Source of the DNA: RGIG4079 sp045531405
Lineage (GTDB): Bacteria > Bacteroidota > Bacteroidia > Bacteroidales > Muribaculaceae
Direction: 5' to 3'
Assembly (NCBI GenBank): GCA_045531405.1
Contig: JAZSDX010000077.1
Coordinates: 1 to 64,000 of the forward strand
DNA length: 64,000 nt
The notes under the pieces were generated by a model, which worked only from the letters and a program-made list of their open reading frames with translations, had not been told where the DNA came from and did not search any database. The position numbers and the translations under genes are program-made. Below, piece by piece: positions 19,055 through 27,638 of this stretch; position 1 is the stretch's first letter; the number at the start of each line of letters is the position of its first letter.

Positions 19055-20203
19055 ATGAAAAGAACATGGCATAGTATAGCAATATGCTCTACTTTACTCG
19101 TTTATATAACATCTTGTACACCATCGGCAAAAGATGATGGATTAGGGCATCATCATCACGACCATGGGAGCCACGGAGGAAACAACCATGGAAGTGAAAT
19201 AGTGCTTTCGGTCGAGCAAGCTAAAAAATTCGGGGTTTATAGCCAAATGGTAAAACCCCGTGATTTCAATAATATTATAAAAGTATCGGGGCAAATAGAA
19301 TCGGCGCCAACTGACCAATCAATCGTTGCAGCAACAGCTCCCGGAATTGTAAAATTCACACCTGGAACAGTAGAAGGGAAAATTGTATCAAGTGGCACAA
19401 CGATTGCTCGCATTTCATCAAAAAACATAGCCGGTGGCGACCCCAATGAGTATGCACGTGTGGCTGTTGAAGCGACAAAACGCGAACTTGACCGATTGAC
19501 ACCACTACATGAAGATGGAATTGTTACGACAAAAGAATATAATGCAGCCAAGCAAGCATACGATGAGGCATTAGCTTCATACTCGGGATTGCCTACCGGT
19601 GGCATTGCTAAAGCAGCAACTTCGGGTGCAATAACCCAACTTCTTGTAAAAGAGGGGGAATATGTAACTACCGGGCAACCAATTGCTGTCATATCGGGCT
19701 CTACTCGCCTTACTTTGCGAGCTGACCTTCCCGAAAAATATTATAGACAACTCCCAACTATCACAACTGCAAGTTTCAAGCCATCGTATGCCGACAATGT
19801 AATCCATCTCAATGAGGTAAATGGCAAAATGGTATCAATGCCAACAACTGCCACAGCCCAACAAACCGGATACATCCCTATTCATTTCTCATTTGACAAC
19901 AACGGATTGGCAATTCCGGGTGCATTTGTTGAAGTATATCTTATTGGCAGCACCAAATCAAATGCGATTGTGTTACCTATTGATGCCATAACAGAACAAC
20001 AAGGGAAACACTATGTGTATGTGAAACTTGATGATGAGTGTTATGAAAAACGATTGGTTGAGATAGGCAACTCTAACGGAAGCGAAGTTGAAATTCTCTC
20101 AGGATTAACACGCAAAGACGAAGTTGTAACCAAAGGTGCTATCATAGTGAAATTGGCAGAATCGAGCGGTGCAATTCCCGAAGGTCATAGTCATAACCAT
20201 TAA
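19055..20203 (+). CDS. RND efflux periplasmic adaptor lipoprotein, CusB/CzcB type
   Basis: A 382-residue membrane-fusion protein that couples the inner-membrane pump to the outer-membrane channel. The N-terminus is a lipoprotein signal with Cys21 as lipidation site (VYITSC). A His-rich stretch HHHHDHGSHGGNNHG at about 36-50 is a likely metal-binding or metal-sensing tether. Lipoyl/barrel-sandwich segments flank an alpha-helical hairpin (about 130-180, VEATKRELDRLTPLHEDGIV), followed by beta-barrel and membrane-proximal domains to about 365. The tail ends GHSHNH, so both ends carry His. It sits 83 bp after the His-rich small protein and 12 bp before the pump gene. Confidence 0.9.
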   Translation: MKRTWHSIAICSTLLVYITSCTPSAKDDGLGHHHHDHGSHGGNNHGSEIVLSVEQAKKFGVYSQMVKPRDFNNIIKVSGQIESAPTDQSIVAATAPGIVKFTPGTVEGKIVSSGTTIARISSKNIAGGDPNEYARVAVEATKRELDRLTPLHEDGIVTTKEYNAAKQAYDEALASYSGLPTGGIAKAATSGAITQLLVKEGEYVTTGQPIAVISGSTRLTLRADLPEKYYRQLPTITTASFKPSYADNVIHLNEVNGKMVSMPTTATAQQTGYIPIHFSFDNNGLAIPGAFVEVYLIGSTKSNAIVLPIDAITEQQGKHYVYVKLDDECYEKRLVEIGNSNGSEVEILSGLTRKDEVVTKGAIIVKLAESSGAIPEGHSHNH

Positions 20204-20215
20204 ACAAGACCGACT

Positions 20216-23200
20216 ATGTTGAACAAAATAATTGGTTTTTCACTAAAAAATCGGTTGACAATATTATTATTGTCGGTCGTGATGATGGTTGCCGGCACTG
20301 TAGTGCTGATGCGAACTGAAGTTGATATATTCCCCGACCTCAATGCTCCCACTGTAGTTGTAATGACCGAAGCTCCCGGATTTGCTCCTGAAGAGGTTGA
20401 GAAACTTGTGTCGTTCCCTATCGAAACAGCCGTCAATGGAGCTACCGATGTGCGTAGAGTGCGTTCATCATCGGCAACAGGTTTTTCTATTGTGTGGGTA
20501 GAATTTGATTGGGGTACAGATGTTTATACTGCCCGTCAAATTGTATCGGAGAAATTATCCACAATCAGCGATCAACTCCCTCCCGGAGTAGAAACCCCCA
20601 CCCTCGGTCCTCAATCATCGATTCTTGGCGAGATAATGATTATAGGATTAAAGGCTGATTCAACATCAATGAGCGATATTCGCAGTCTTGCCGACCGAGT
20701 GATTCGCCCTCGCCTACTTTCAATAGGTGGAGTGTCGCAAGTGGCTGTGATTGGTGGCGATATTAAAGAATATCAAATTCAAATCATACCTGAACGCATG
20801 CGTCATTACAATGTAACACTTACAGAGGTGATGGAATGCGTTGACGGAATCAACAATAATGCCACAGGAGGTGTGCTTTATGAATATGGCAATGAGTATT
20901 TGATTAAAGGAGATGTGAATACTACCTCGACAGAAGCACTTGGCAAAGCTGTTGTGAGAAGCGATGAAAACGGCACTGTTCTAATCGAAGATATTGCAAA
21001 TGTAACGATTGGGAACAAAATGCCTCGACTTGGAGTTGCATCGGAACGTGCCAACCCTGCTGTGCTGATAACAGTAACAAAACAACCGGCAATAGGCACA
21101 ATCGAACTTACCGATAAAATAGAGGCAGAATTGGCATCAATGGCTAAAAACATGCCTCAAGACTTAAATATATCAACTAACATATTCAAGCAGAGCGACT
21201 TTATTGACAATTCAATCAGCAACTTGCAGAAATCGCTGCTTGAAGGAGCTCTATTTGTGGTTATAGTATTATTCTTCTTCTTGATGAATATTCGCACAAC
21301 CATTATTTCGGTTGTGGCTCTTCCATTATCGGTAATCATTGCGGTATTGGTACTTCACTTTTTAGGCTTTACAATTAACACTATGAGTCTTGGAGGTATC
21401 GCTATTGCAATAGGTTCACTTGTAGATGACGCCATCGTTGATGTGGAAAATGTGTATAAACGATTACAAGAAAATCGCCTTTTACCTCAAAACGAGCGTA
21501 AATCAACCATAGCAATAGTATTTGAGGCTTCGAAAGAGGTGCGTATGCCTATTTTGAACTCTACATTAATCATTATTGCGAGTTTCTTGCCCCTATTCTT
21601 CTTGAGTGGGATTGAGGGTAGAATGTTAATTCCTCTTGGCATTTCGTTTATCGTAGCATTGATAGCATCAACAATCGTAGCCCTAACTCTAACTCCTGTT
21701 TTATGTAGCTTTTTGTTAGGCACTAAAAATTCAACTGCTAAGCTCTATAAAGAGCCTTGGATTACCCGGAAACTTAAGCATTATTATTCAAAAGGTCTTG
21801 AATGGAGCCTTTGCCATAAAAAAGGGATATTAGGATCTGTTGGGATTTTATTTATTATTGTAATAGCACTATTCTTTACCCTTGGTCGAAGTTTCTTACC
21901 TTCGTTTAACGAAGGTTCATTTACTGTAAATGTGAGTACATTCCCCGGCATTGCCCTTGACGAAAGCGACAATATAGGAAAAGAAGCTGAAAAAATATTA
22001 CTCTCAATTCCCGAGATTCAAACTGTGGCACGCAAAACCGGTCGAGCCGAGCTTGACGAACACTCATTTGGAGTAAACTCATCGGAAATAGAAGCACCTT
22101 ACAAACTCACCGACCGCACACGTGGCGAAGTAGTGAGAGAAGTTCGTGAAAAACTTGCCACAATTCCCGGTGTCAATATTGAAATCGGGCAACCTATCTC
22201 ACACCGAATCGATGCAATGCTTTCGGGAACAGAATCGCAAATAGCCATAAAACTTTTTGGCGATGACCTAAATCATTTATTTTCGATCGGTTCTCAAATA
22301 AAGCAAGCCATTAGTGGTGTTGAAGGTGTTGTAGATGTCAATATCGAGCAACAAGTGGGACGTCCTCAACTTGATATTCGTCCTCGTCGTGATTTACTTG
22401 CCAAATATGGAATCACAATAAATCAATTCACACAATTTATCAATGTGGCATTAGGTGGCGAAGTTGTTTCGCAAGTATATGAACATGGGTTACCATTTGA
22501 CCTCACTGTAAGACTTGATGATGAACATCGTAATTCAATCGACAAAATTTCAAATTTGATGATTGACAGCAACCAAGGAAAGATTCCTTTGAGCTATGTT
22601 GCCGATATTGTTTCAACAAGTGGTCCAAACACGATTAATCGTGAAAACGTTAATCGCCGATTAATAATTTCAGCCAACGTAGCCGATCGCGACTTGCGAG
22701 GTGCAGTAAATGAGATTCAGCAACGTATAGAAGAAAAAATCAAATTGCCAGAAAATTATTATATCGTTTATGGAGGACAATTTGAAAGCGAAGCAGAAGC
22801 ATCTCGCACTCTCGCACTCACTTCAATCGGTGCATTGCTAATAATATTTATGTTGCTATATCACGAGTTCAAAAATGTAAAACATTCTCTTATAATCCTC
22901 ATAAATATGCCGTTAGCTCTAATTGGTGGTATAATAATTTTAAGATGTACTTCGGGAGAGCTCAATATCCCCGCCATTATCGGTTTTATCTCATTATTAG
23001 GTATCACTACCCGAAATGGCATGCTCCTTATCTCTCACTATAACACCCTTAAAGAAGAAGGAATGGGATTAATAAACCGAATCATGAAAGGGTCGGCCGA
23101 CCGTCTAAACCCAATAATCATGACTGCTCTTACCTCGGCATTAGCCCTAATTCCCATTGCTATAAATGGAGGCGAGCCGGGAAATGAGATACAATCACCA

Positions 23201-23302
23201 ATGGCTATTGTGATTTTAGGTGGGTTATTATCATCTACTATTCTAAACATTTTTGTTGTTCCGGTTATTTATTATATAACATCAATGAAATCAGAAAAAT
23301 GA
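20216..23302 (+). CDS. Heavy-metal RND efflux pump, CusA/CzcA family
   Basis: A 1028-residue inner-membrane proton/metal antiporter of the HME-RND class; length and 12-helix layout fit. TM1 is near residues 10-30. A large periplasmic loop follows, starting ETDIFPDLNAP-like (EVDIFPDLNAP). TM4 holds the proton-relay acids in IGSLVDDAIVDVENVYKR (about 400-417). The second half repeats the pattern from about residue 530, with EGSFTVNVSTFPG and FQQ-like adaptor-contact strands, and ends with TM8-12 (LGITTRNGMLLISHY). Together with the adaptor and the TolC-like protein it forms a tripartite pump expelling divalent or monovalent metals. The metal cannot be told from sequence alone; the His-rich partners favour Zn/Co/Ni or Cu. 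Confidence 0.93.
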   Translation: MLNKIIGFSLKNRLTILLLSVVMMVAGTVVLMRTEVDIFPDLNAPTVVVMTEAPGFAPEEVEKLVSFPIETAVNGATDVRRVRSSSATGFSIVWVEFDWGTDVYTARQIVSEKLSTISDQLPPGVETPTLGPQSSILGEIMIIGLKADSTSMSDIRSLADRVIRPRLLSIGGVSQVAVIGGDIKEYQIQIIPERMRHYNVTLTEVMECVDGINNNATGGVLYEYGNEYLIKGDVNTTSTEALGKAVVRSDENGTVLIEDIANVTIGNKMPRLGVASERANPAVLITVTKQPAIGTIELTDKIEAELASMAKNMPQDLNISTNIFKQSDFIDNSISNLQKSLLEGALFVVIVLFFFLMNIRTTIISVVALPLSVIIAVLVLHFLGFTINTMSLGGIAIAIGSLVDDAIVDVENVYKRLQENRLLPQNERKSTIAIVFEASKEVRMPILNSTLIIIASFLPLFFLSGIEGRMLIPLGISFIVALIASTIVALTLTPVLCSFLLGTKNSTAKLYKEPWITRKLKHYYSKGLEWSLCHKKGILGSVGILFIIVIALFFTLGRSFLPSFNEGSFTVNVSTFPGIALDESDNIGKEAEKILLSIPEIQTVARKTGRAELDEHSFGVNSSEIEAPYKLTDRTRGEVVREVREKLATIPGVNIEIGQPISHRIDAMLSGTESQIAIKLFGDDLNHLFSIGSQIKQAISGVEGVVDVNIEQQVGRPQLDIRPRRDLLAKYGITINQFTQFINVALGGEVVSQVYEHGLPFDLTVRLDDEHRNSIDKISNLMIDSNQGKIPLSYVADIVSTSGPNTINRENVNRRLIISANVADRDLRGAVNEIQQRIEEKIKLPENYYIVYGGQFESEAEASRTLALTSIGALLIIFMLLYHEFKNVKHSLIILINMPLALIGGIIILRCTSGELNIPAIIGFISLLGITTRNGMLLISHYNTLKEEGMGLINRIMKGSADRLNPIIMTALTSALALIPIAINGGEPGNEIQSPMAIVILGGLLSSTILNIFVVPVIYYITSMKSEK

Positions 23303-24480
23303 AACGATTAATAATATTATTTGCAGTCATCATCATTGCAATCACTACTCAAGCTAAAAGTTTTAATGAAATTTTATATGATATTGCCACAAACAACCCA
23401 TCCCTTGCTTCTTCAGTGGCACAAAATGAAGCAGAAATCAACACACTAAAGAGTGAAAATAATCTTCCTGACCCTGAAATCGGATATGAACATAAATGGG
23501 GAAAAGAGGGTTCAAAATGGGGTATTGACATTAGCCAAAGCTTTGATTGGCCCGGAGCATATTCTGCACGCAAAAAGGCAATTAACAGCACTACTGAAGC
23601 GATGGAGTTTCTCAACAAGTCAAATTTACTCAATAAACTTTTTGATATAAAGTTGTTACTTATCGACATAGTAAATCTTCGCAAACAAATATCACTCGTT
23701 TCTCAATTAGAAAGTCAAATCGACACTCTTTCATTGAAATATAAACAAGGGATTCAGCTTGGCGAAGTAACAAAGCTCGACATCAACAAGTTAAAAATTG
23801 AGAAAATAGCATTGTCGCAACAAAATAAAAATCTAACAAATCAATTAGATGTTCTTGAGGCAACTCTATTGGCTGAGAATGGAGGCAAAGATGCTTCTCA
23901 TATTTTAATGGAATTAACCACCTACCCCGACGAAACTATTCTTCCTGAAGAAAAATACATGCAGATGCTCAAAGAAAACGATCCACAAGTCGCACAATTC
24001 TCATCAATGGCTAAAGCACAAGAATTAAATTCAAAAGCCCTTAGCATGAGTAAACTTCCCGGATTCAAATTAGGTTATAAGCTCGAAAACGAATTAGGCA
24101 CGTACTTTAATGGTTTTTCAATTGGCATCTCAATTCCGGCATTCTCAAAACGTCATAAAAAAAATGCAATAGAGGCTTCTCTAAAAGCTTTAACACTGCA
24201 AAGCATATCTTACGAGATTGAGAAATCAGTACAATTAAAAGTTCAACGAGCAAATGCGATTTCTTTATTACAAGAAATGGAAGATTATCGTCCTACTATC
24301 GAGAATAATGATAATTTTACATTATTAAAGAAAGCTCTTGATGGTGGGCAAATAAATCTTATCACTTATATTCAAGAAGTTAACTTCTTCTTGGAGGCTC
24401 AACAAAATTATCTTGATATTGAATATCGTTATCATCAAGCATTAGCTACACTAAATAAATATCTTTTATTAGAAAAATAA
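23299..24480 (+). CDS. TolC-family outer-membrane channel, CusC/CzcC type
   Basis: A 393-residue outer-membrane component of the tripartite metal pump. It has a signal peptide 1-19 (cleavage after TTQA). Two outer-membrane-efflux repeats of long amphipathic helices run about 25-200 and 215-390, with conserved turns LPDPEIGYEHKWG and GFSIGISIPAFSKRHKK. The start codon overlaps the pump stop by four bases (ATGA), so it is translationally coupled. It is shorter than E. coli TolC but normal for Bacteroidetes CzcC-like proteins. It is the last clear member of the operon; the superoxide dismutase gene follows 71 bp later with an inverted repeat between them. Confidence 0.9.
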   Translation: MKRLIILFAVIIIAITTQAKSFNEILYDIATNNPSLASSVAQNEAEINTLKSENNLPDPEIGYEHKWGKEGSKWGIDISQSFDWPGAYSARKKAINSTTEAMEFLNKSNLLNKLFDIKLLLIDIVNLRKQISLVSQLESQIDTLSLKYKQGIQLGEVTKLDINKLKIEKIALSQQNKNLTNQLDVLEATLLAENGGKDASHILMELTTYPDETILPEEKYMQMLKENDPQVAQFSSMAKAQELNSKALSMSKLPGFKLGYKLENELGTYFNGFSIGISIPAFSKRHKKNAIEASLKALTLQSISYEIEKSVQLKVQRANAISLLQEMEDYRPTIENNDNFTLLKKALDGGQINLITYIQEVNFFLEAQQNYLDIEYRYHQALATLNKYLLLEK

Positions 24481-24503
24481 TCATATTATCAGTTGAACAA
24501 TTC

Positions 24504-24552
24504 TTGTCGTGAAGTGTTTTATGAGTAAATAACTATAAAATCTTCACGACAA
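24504..24552 (+). promoter_or_regulatory. 11-bp inverted repeat reaching the sodB start codon
   Basis: TTGTCGTGAAG at 24504-24514 and its exact reverse complement CTTCACGACAA at 24542-24552 are separated by 27 bases. The right arm ends on the A of the sodB ATG. In RNA the two arms would fold into a hairpin that sequesters the ribosome-binding region and start. In DNA they could be an operator. No TAnnTTTG promoter is visible here. Which one applies is not shown by the sequence. Confidence 0.6.
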
Positions 24553-25127
24553 TGTTATATACACAACCACACCTACCCTATGCCAACGATTCTCTATCAC
24601 CGGCAATCAGTAAAGAGACTATAGATTTTCATTATGGGAAACATGAAAAGGCATATATTGACAATCTCAACAATTTAATCAAAGGAACAGAGAAAGAAGA
24701 TATGCCACTTGAAGAAATCATAACAACCTCAAGTGGTGCATTATACAACAATGCCGCTCAAGCATGGAACCATATTTTCTATTTCTTTTCTTTCTCGCCC
24801 GATGGTGGAGGAGAACCCAAAGGAGAATTGCGTCAAGCTATTGATTCTCAATTTGGATCATTCGAAACATTCAAAAAGCAGTTTGTAGAAGCAGGGACTA
24901 AAATATTTGGCTCGGGATGGGTGTGGTTATCTTGTGATGATTCAGGTAATTTATTTATCACCCAAGGAAGCAATGCATCAAATCCTCTAACCGAGGGGCT
25001 AACTCCAATACTTACATTTGACGTATGGGAACATGCCTACTACCTTGATTATCAAAATCGCAGAACCGATGCATTAAATGCACTTTGGGATATTATCGAT
25101 TGGGACGTAGTCGAAGGGCGATTCTAA
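24552..25127 (+). CDS. sodB: Superoxide dismutase, Fe type (possibly cambialistic)
   Basis: This cytosolic enzyme converts superoxide to oxygen and hydrogen peroxide. Its 191 residues match Fe/Mn SOD. Metal ligands are His27, His74, Asp157 and His161 (motifs FHYGKHEKAY, AAQAWNH and DVWEHAYYLDYQN). Gln70 in NNAAQAWNH is in the position used by Fe-type enzymes for the active-site glutamine. Bacteroidales SODs can often use either Fe or Mn. It lies 71 bp behind the metal-efflux operon, with a start-proximal inverted repeat, and is followed by a bidirectional terminator. The assignment to the family is secure; metal preference is not. Confidence 0.95.
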   Translation: MLYTQPHLPYANDSLSPAISKETIDFHYGKHEKAYIDNLNNLIKGTEKEDMPLEEIITTSSGALYNNAAQAWNHIFYFFSFSPDGGGEPKGELRQAIDSQFGSFETFKKQFVEAGTKIFGSGWVWLSCDDSGNLFITQGSNASNPLTEGLTPILTFDVWEHAYYLDYQNRRTDALNALWDIIDWDVVEGRF

Positions 25128-25187
25128 ATTAAGCATTTACTTTTCTCATCTTTATATCAATAGCACTTTAATAGCATAATGTGATTA

Positions 25188-25221
25188 AGCCGTGGAGTCT
25201 TCGCGAGAAGGTTCCACGGCT
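25188..25221. terminator. Bidirectional terminator between sodB and the MBOAT gene
   Basis: A 9-bp perfect stem (25188-25196 with 25213-25221) is extended inward by a second short stem, CTTC/GAAG. It sits between the convergent stops at 25127 (+) and 25244 (-). Confidence 0.8.
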
Positions 25222-25243
25222 ACTTATTATTCATTTTTATAAT

Positions 25244-26719
25244 CTAAAATTGAAAATAAATAAATGGCATTACATCTTCATTCATGAATTGGATTACCAA
25301 TTGCACTACAACAACAAAAATGAATAGTTTTACAATCCATGGAGATTTTACAAACAAATTTGACATTGCATTATGCCAACGACGAGGCAATGCATGAGTG
25401 ATAACAATCACAGCCATCATAATCAACCAGATATATCTGACCGATGCAAACACAGGAATATAATCGGGTCGAAAATCTACAAAAATATTTTGGATTATCA
25501 ATAGCGATTCATGCCATGAATCGGCACGAAAGAATACCCAAAGCAATGACACAAACATCATTGTTATAGTCCACGAAATTGCTTTAACAAACCTATTATC
25601 CGGGACTTTGTTCAACAATGGTTTGAATGCCTTATGTATTGCCAATCCAACTCCATGCATCGCTCCCCAAAATACAAATTTCCAATCAGCACCATGCCAC
25701 AACCCACCAATGAGCATTGTCAAGAAATTATTAATGTAAGTGCGAATCGTACCTTTTCTATTCCCACCCAATGGAATATAGATATAATCTCTCAACCAAG
25801 ATGATAACGAAATGTGCCAATTGCGCCAGAAATCAGAGAGATTTCGTGATTTATACGGGAAATTAAAGTTAGGACACAACTTAAAACCCATAATGAGAGC
25901 AATACCTATTGCCATATCTGAATAACCCGAAAAATCACAATATATCTGCATTGTATATCCAACGACCCCCATCAATGACTCAAATCCGGTATAACCGGTA
26001 GGATTAGCAAATATTAAATCATTATATTGTGCAATATAGTCGGCAATAAGAGCTTTCTTAATTACTCCTAATATTATAAGCCAAAGGCCTAAATACACAT
26101 CTTCTCTTGTCGCTTTATTGTTTTGCGCAACTTGAGGTAAGAAATAATCTGCTCTAACAATCGGACCTGCGACTAATGCAGGAAAGAATGACAAGAAGAA
26201 TAGATATTCCAACCATGTTTTAGTGGCAGTTACCCTACCCTTATATACATCTACAATATAACTTATAGACTGAAATGTATAGAACGATATTCCTACAGGC
26301 AATATAATATCCAACGGTTGAAAGTTTCCCTTTACTATTTGACACCAATTACTTAAAAAGAAATTGGTATATTTGAAATAACATAATATTCCTACCGATG
26401 CTATTACCGAAACGGCAACACACAACTGACGTGCGCCCTTTGATTTCAAACGCACCATTAATCGCGACAACAACCAATCAAGTAGCGAGGTTGTTACCAG
26501 CAATAAGAAAAAGAAACCACTTGATTTATAGTAGAAATACAAACTAAATGCAACAACAAAAGCAATCATTTGCCATCTACGATTCTTTACCATTGCATAG
26601 ATTGGGATAAACAGCAAGAAGATAGCCCAAAATATCCCACTTGAAAATAACATAGGAACTTCTTTCTGGTAAGAAAGAAGTTCACACAAATTATGATATA
26701 TATTTACAAAATCAACCAT
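25244..26719 (-). CDS. MBOAT-family membrane O-acyltransferase
   Basis: A 491-residue polytopic inner-membrane protein of the MBOAT family (AlgI/DltB/PatA relatives). It moves acyl groups across or within the membrane to extracellular polymers. About 11 hydrophobic segments are visible. Family motifs include the first loop LPVGISFYTFQSISYIVDVY, the central WRNWHISLSSWLRDYIYIPLGGNR, and the active-site segment LIGGLWHGADWKFVFWGAMHG, whose His in LWHG is the conserved catalytic residue. The N-terminal extension with PMLFSSGIFW at residue 22 is normal for Bacteroidetes members. It is 14 bp downstream of an SGNH-fold gene, forming an MBOAT + SGNH acylation pair as in alginate or cell-wall O-acetylation. 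The acceptor polymer is not indicated by neighbours. Confidence 0.92.
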   Translation of the reverse strand: MVDFVNIYHNLCELLSYQKEVPMLFSSGIFWAIFLLFIPIYAMVKNRRWQMIAFVVAFSLYFYYKSSGFFFLLLVTTSLLDWLLSRLMVRLKSKGARQLCVAVSVIASVGILCYFKYTNFFLSNWCQIVKGNFQPLDIILPVGISFYTFQSISYIVDVYKGRVTATKTWLEYLFFLSFFPALVAGPIVRADYFLPQVAQNNKATREDVYLGLWLIILGVIKKALIADYIAQYNDLIFANPTGYTGFESLMGVVGYTMQIYCDFSGYSDMAIGIALIMGFKLCPNFNFPYKSRNLSDFWRNWHISLSSWLRDYIYIPLGGNRKGTIRTYINNFLTMLIGGLWHGADWKFVFWGAMHGVGLAIHKAFKPLLNKVPDNRFVKAISWTITMMFVSLLWVFFRADSWHESLLIIQNIFVDFRPDYIPVFASVRYIWLIMMAVIVITHALPRRWHNAMSNLFVKSPWIVKLFIFVVVVQLVIQFMNEDVMPFIYFQF

Positions 26720-26733
26720 TAATAATATTTATC

Positions 26734-27549
26734 TCACCTCTTGGGTTGTAGCACTACTACACGTTCGGCTCTCGCAGTTTCCTCTGTTGGAATTTTCATA
26801 TTGACTATTGGATTAGCACATTTTTCGGGCATCCATCTCAACACACTATCCATCCATTGAACTGCCGACTTTCGTGTTGGATGAGCACCATCCTTCATTC
26901 TATCAAATTTCATTCCATCAGAAAGAAAGAAATACCCATCAGGAGTATTAGCATCTATCAACTCATTAATACCCGTATCGGGTTTCCAGTTTGGAGGTCC
27001 AATCCATAAATATGGAAGATCTCCAATTTGTGATATCATATTCTTCACGAATTTATCACGTTTCTCTTTTATATCTTTTACGAACAATTCATTTGCCCCA
27101 AGGCATATAAATATGTATGTAGGCTTGAATTGCTCAATATATTCTTTTAATTTTTCTGTTTCTCCCCAAATCTCAGATGTAGAACTATACCATATTACAG
27201 CATACACCTTATGTCCATTTTCTTTTGCATATGCAGCAAGACGTGGGTATAACCCTTCAAGCATTGAATCTCCTATAAACAAGAATGTTTGTGGCACTGA
27301 TAAATCATATTTAGGTTTCTTAGCTTCTTCTTGAGCCTTCATTTCTTCCACAAACCTCTTTGCAGCCACAACCTGTTCCGGAGTCGGGTCCGGAGACTTT
27401 GTTAAACGTTCAAACATACCGGAAGATCGCAATTCAATACTGCATATTTTTATTGGTTCTAATACTGATATTGCGACAAATAATACCATTGTCACAACCA
27501 ATATGAACCACATTCCCAAATAGGGTCTTTTTTTATTCTGATCACTCAT
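26734..27549 (-). CDS. SGNH/GDSL-like hydrolase-fold protein, MBOAT partner
   Basis: 271 residues: a short cytoplasmic end, one transmembrane anchor (about 12-32, LGMWFILVVTMVLFVAISV) and an extracytoplasmic SGNH domain resembling DUF459/AlgX-J-type proteins. Block I is FLFIGDSMLEGL (nucleophile Ser), block III has CLGANELF, and block V has DGAHPTRKSAVQW with the Asp/His pair. In MBOAT systems such a partner completes acyl transfer to the polymer outside the membrane. I place the start at the ATG at 27549 (MSDQNKKRPYLG). The longer frame begins at a TTG that lies inside the TAACTTTG promoter element at 27571-27578 and so is probably untranscribed. It is the first gene of a two-gene operon. 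Confidence 0.85.
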   Translation of the reverse strand: MSDQNKKRPYLGMWFILVVTMVLFVAISVLEPIKICSIELRSSGMFERLTKSPDPTPEQVVAAKRFVEEMKAQEEAKKPKYDLSVPQTFLFIGDSMLEGLYPRLAAYAKENGHKVYAVIWYSSTSEIWGETEKLKEYIEQFKPTYIFICLGANELFVKDIKEKRDKFVKNMISQIGDLPYLWIGPPNWKPDTGINELIDANTPDGYFFLSDGMKFDRMKDGAHPTRKSAVQWMDSVLRWMPEKCANPIVNMKIPTEETARAERVVVLQPKR

Positions 27550-27570
27550 ATAATTATCCGAAATATTCCA

Positions 27571-27578
27571 CAAAGTTA
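27571..27578 (-). promoter_or_regulatory. Promoter -7 element of the SGNH-MBOAT operon
   Basis: On the minus strand TAACTTTG, 21 bases before the ATG at 27549. It faces away from the rmuC promoter 33 bases off, so the two units diverge from one short region. Confidence 0.75.
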
Positions 27579-27610
27579 CTATAAAATTCCCAAATAAAAT
27601 ATATTTGTTT

Positions 27611-27618
27611 TAACTTTG
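27611..27618 (+). promoter_or_regulatory. Promoter -7 element of rmuC
   Basis: TAACTTTG followed by CA, 20 bases before the rmuC ATG at 27639. It is the same octamer as the divergent promoter on the other strand. Confidence 0.75.
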
Positions 27619-27638
27619 CAAATAATAAATTATCAACA

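Noticed and set aside
24504..24552. Possible Rho-independent terminator after the TolC gene
   Set aside because: The loop would be 27 bases and no T-run follows; the arm reaches the sodB ATG, so a regulatory reading fits better.
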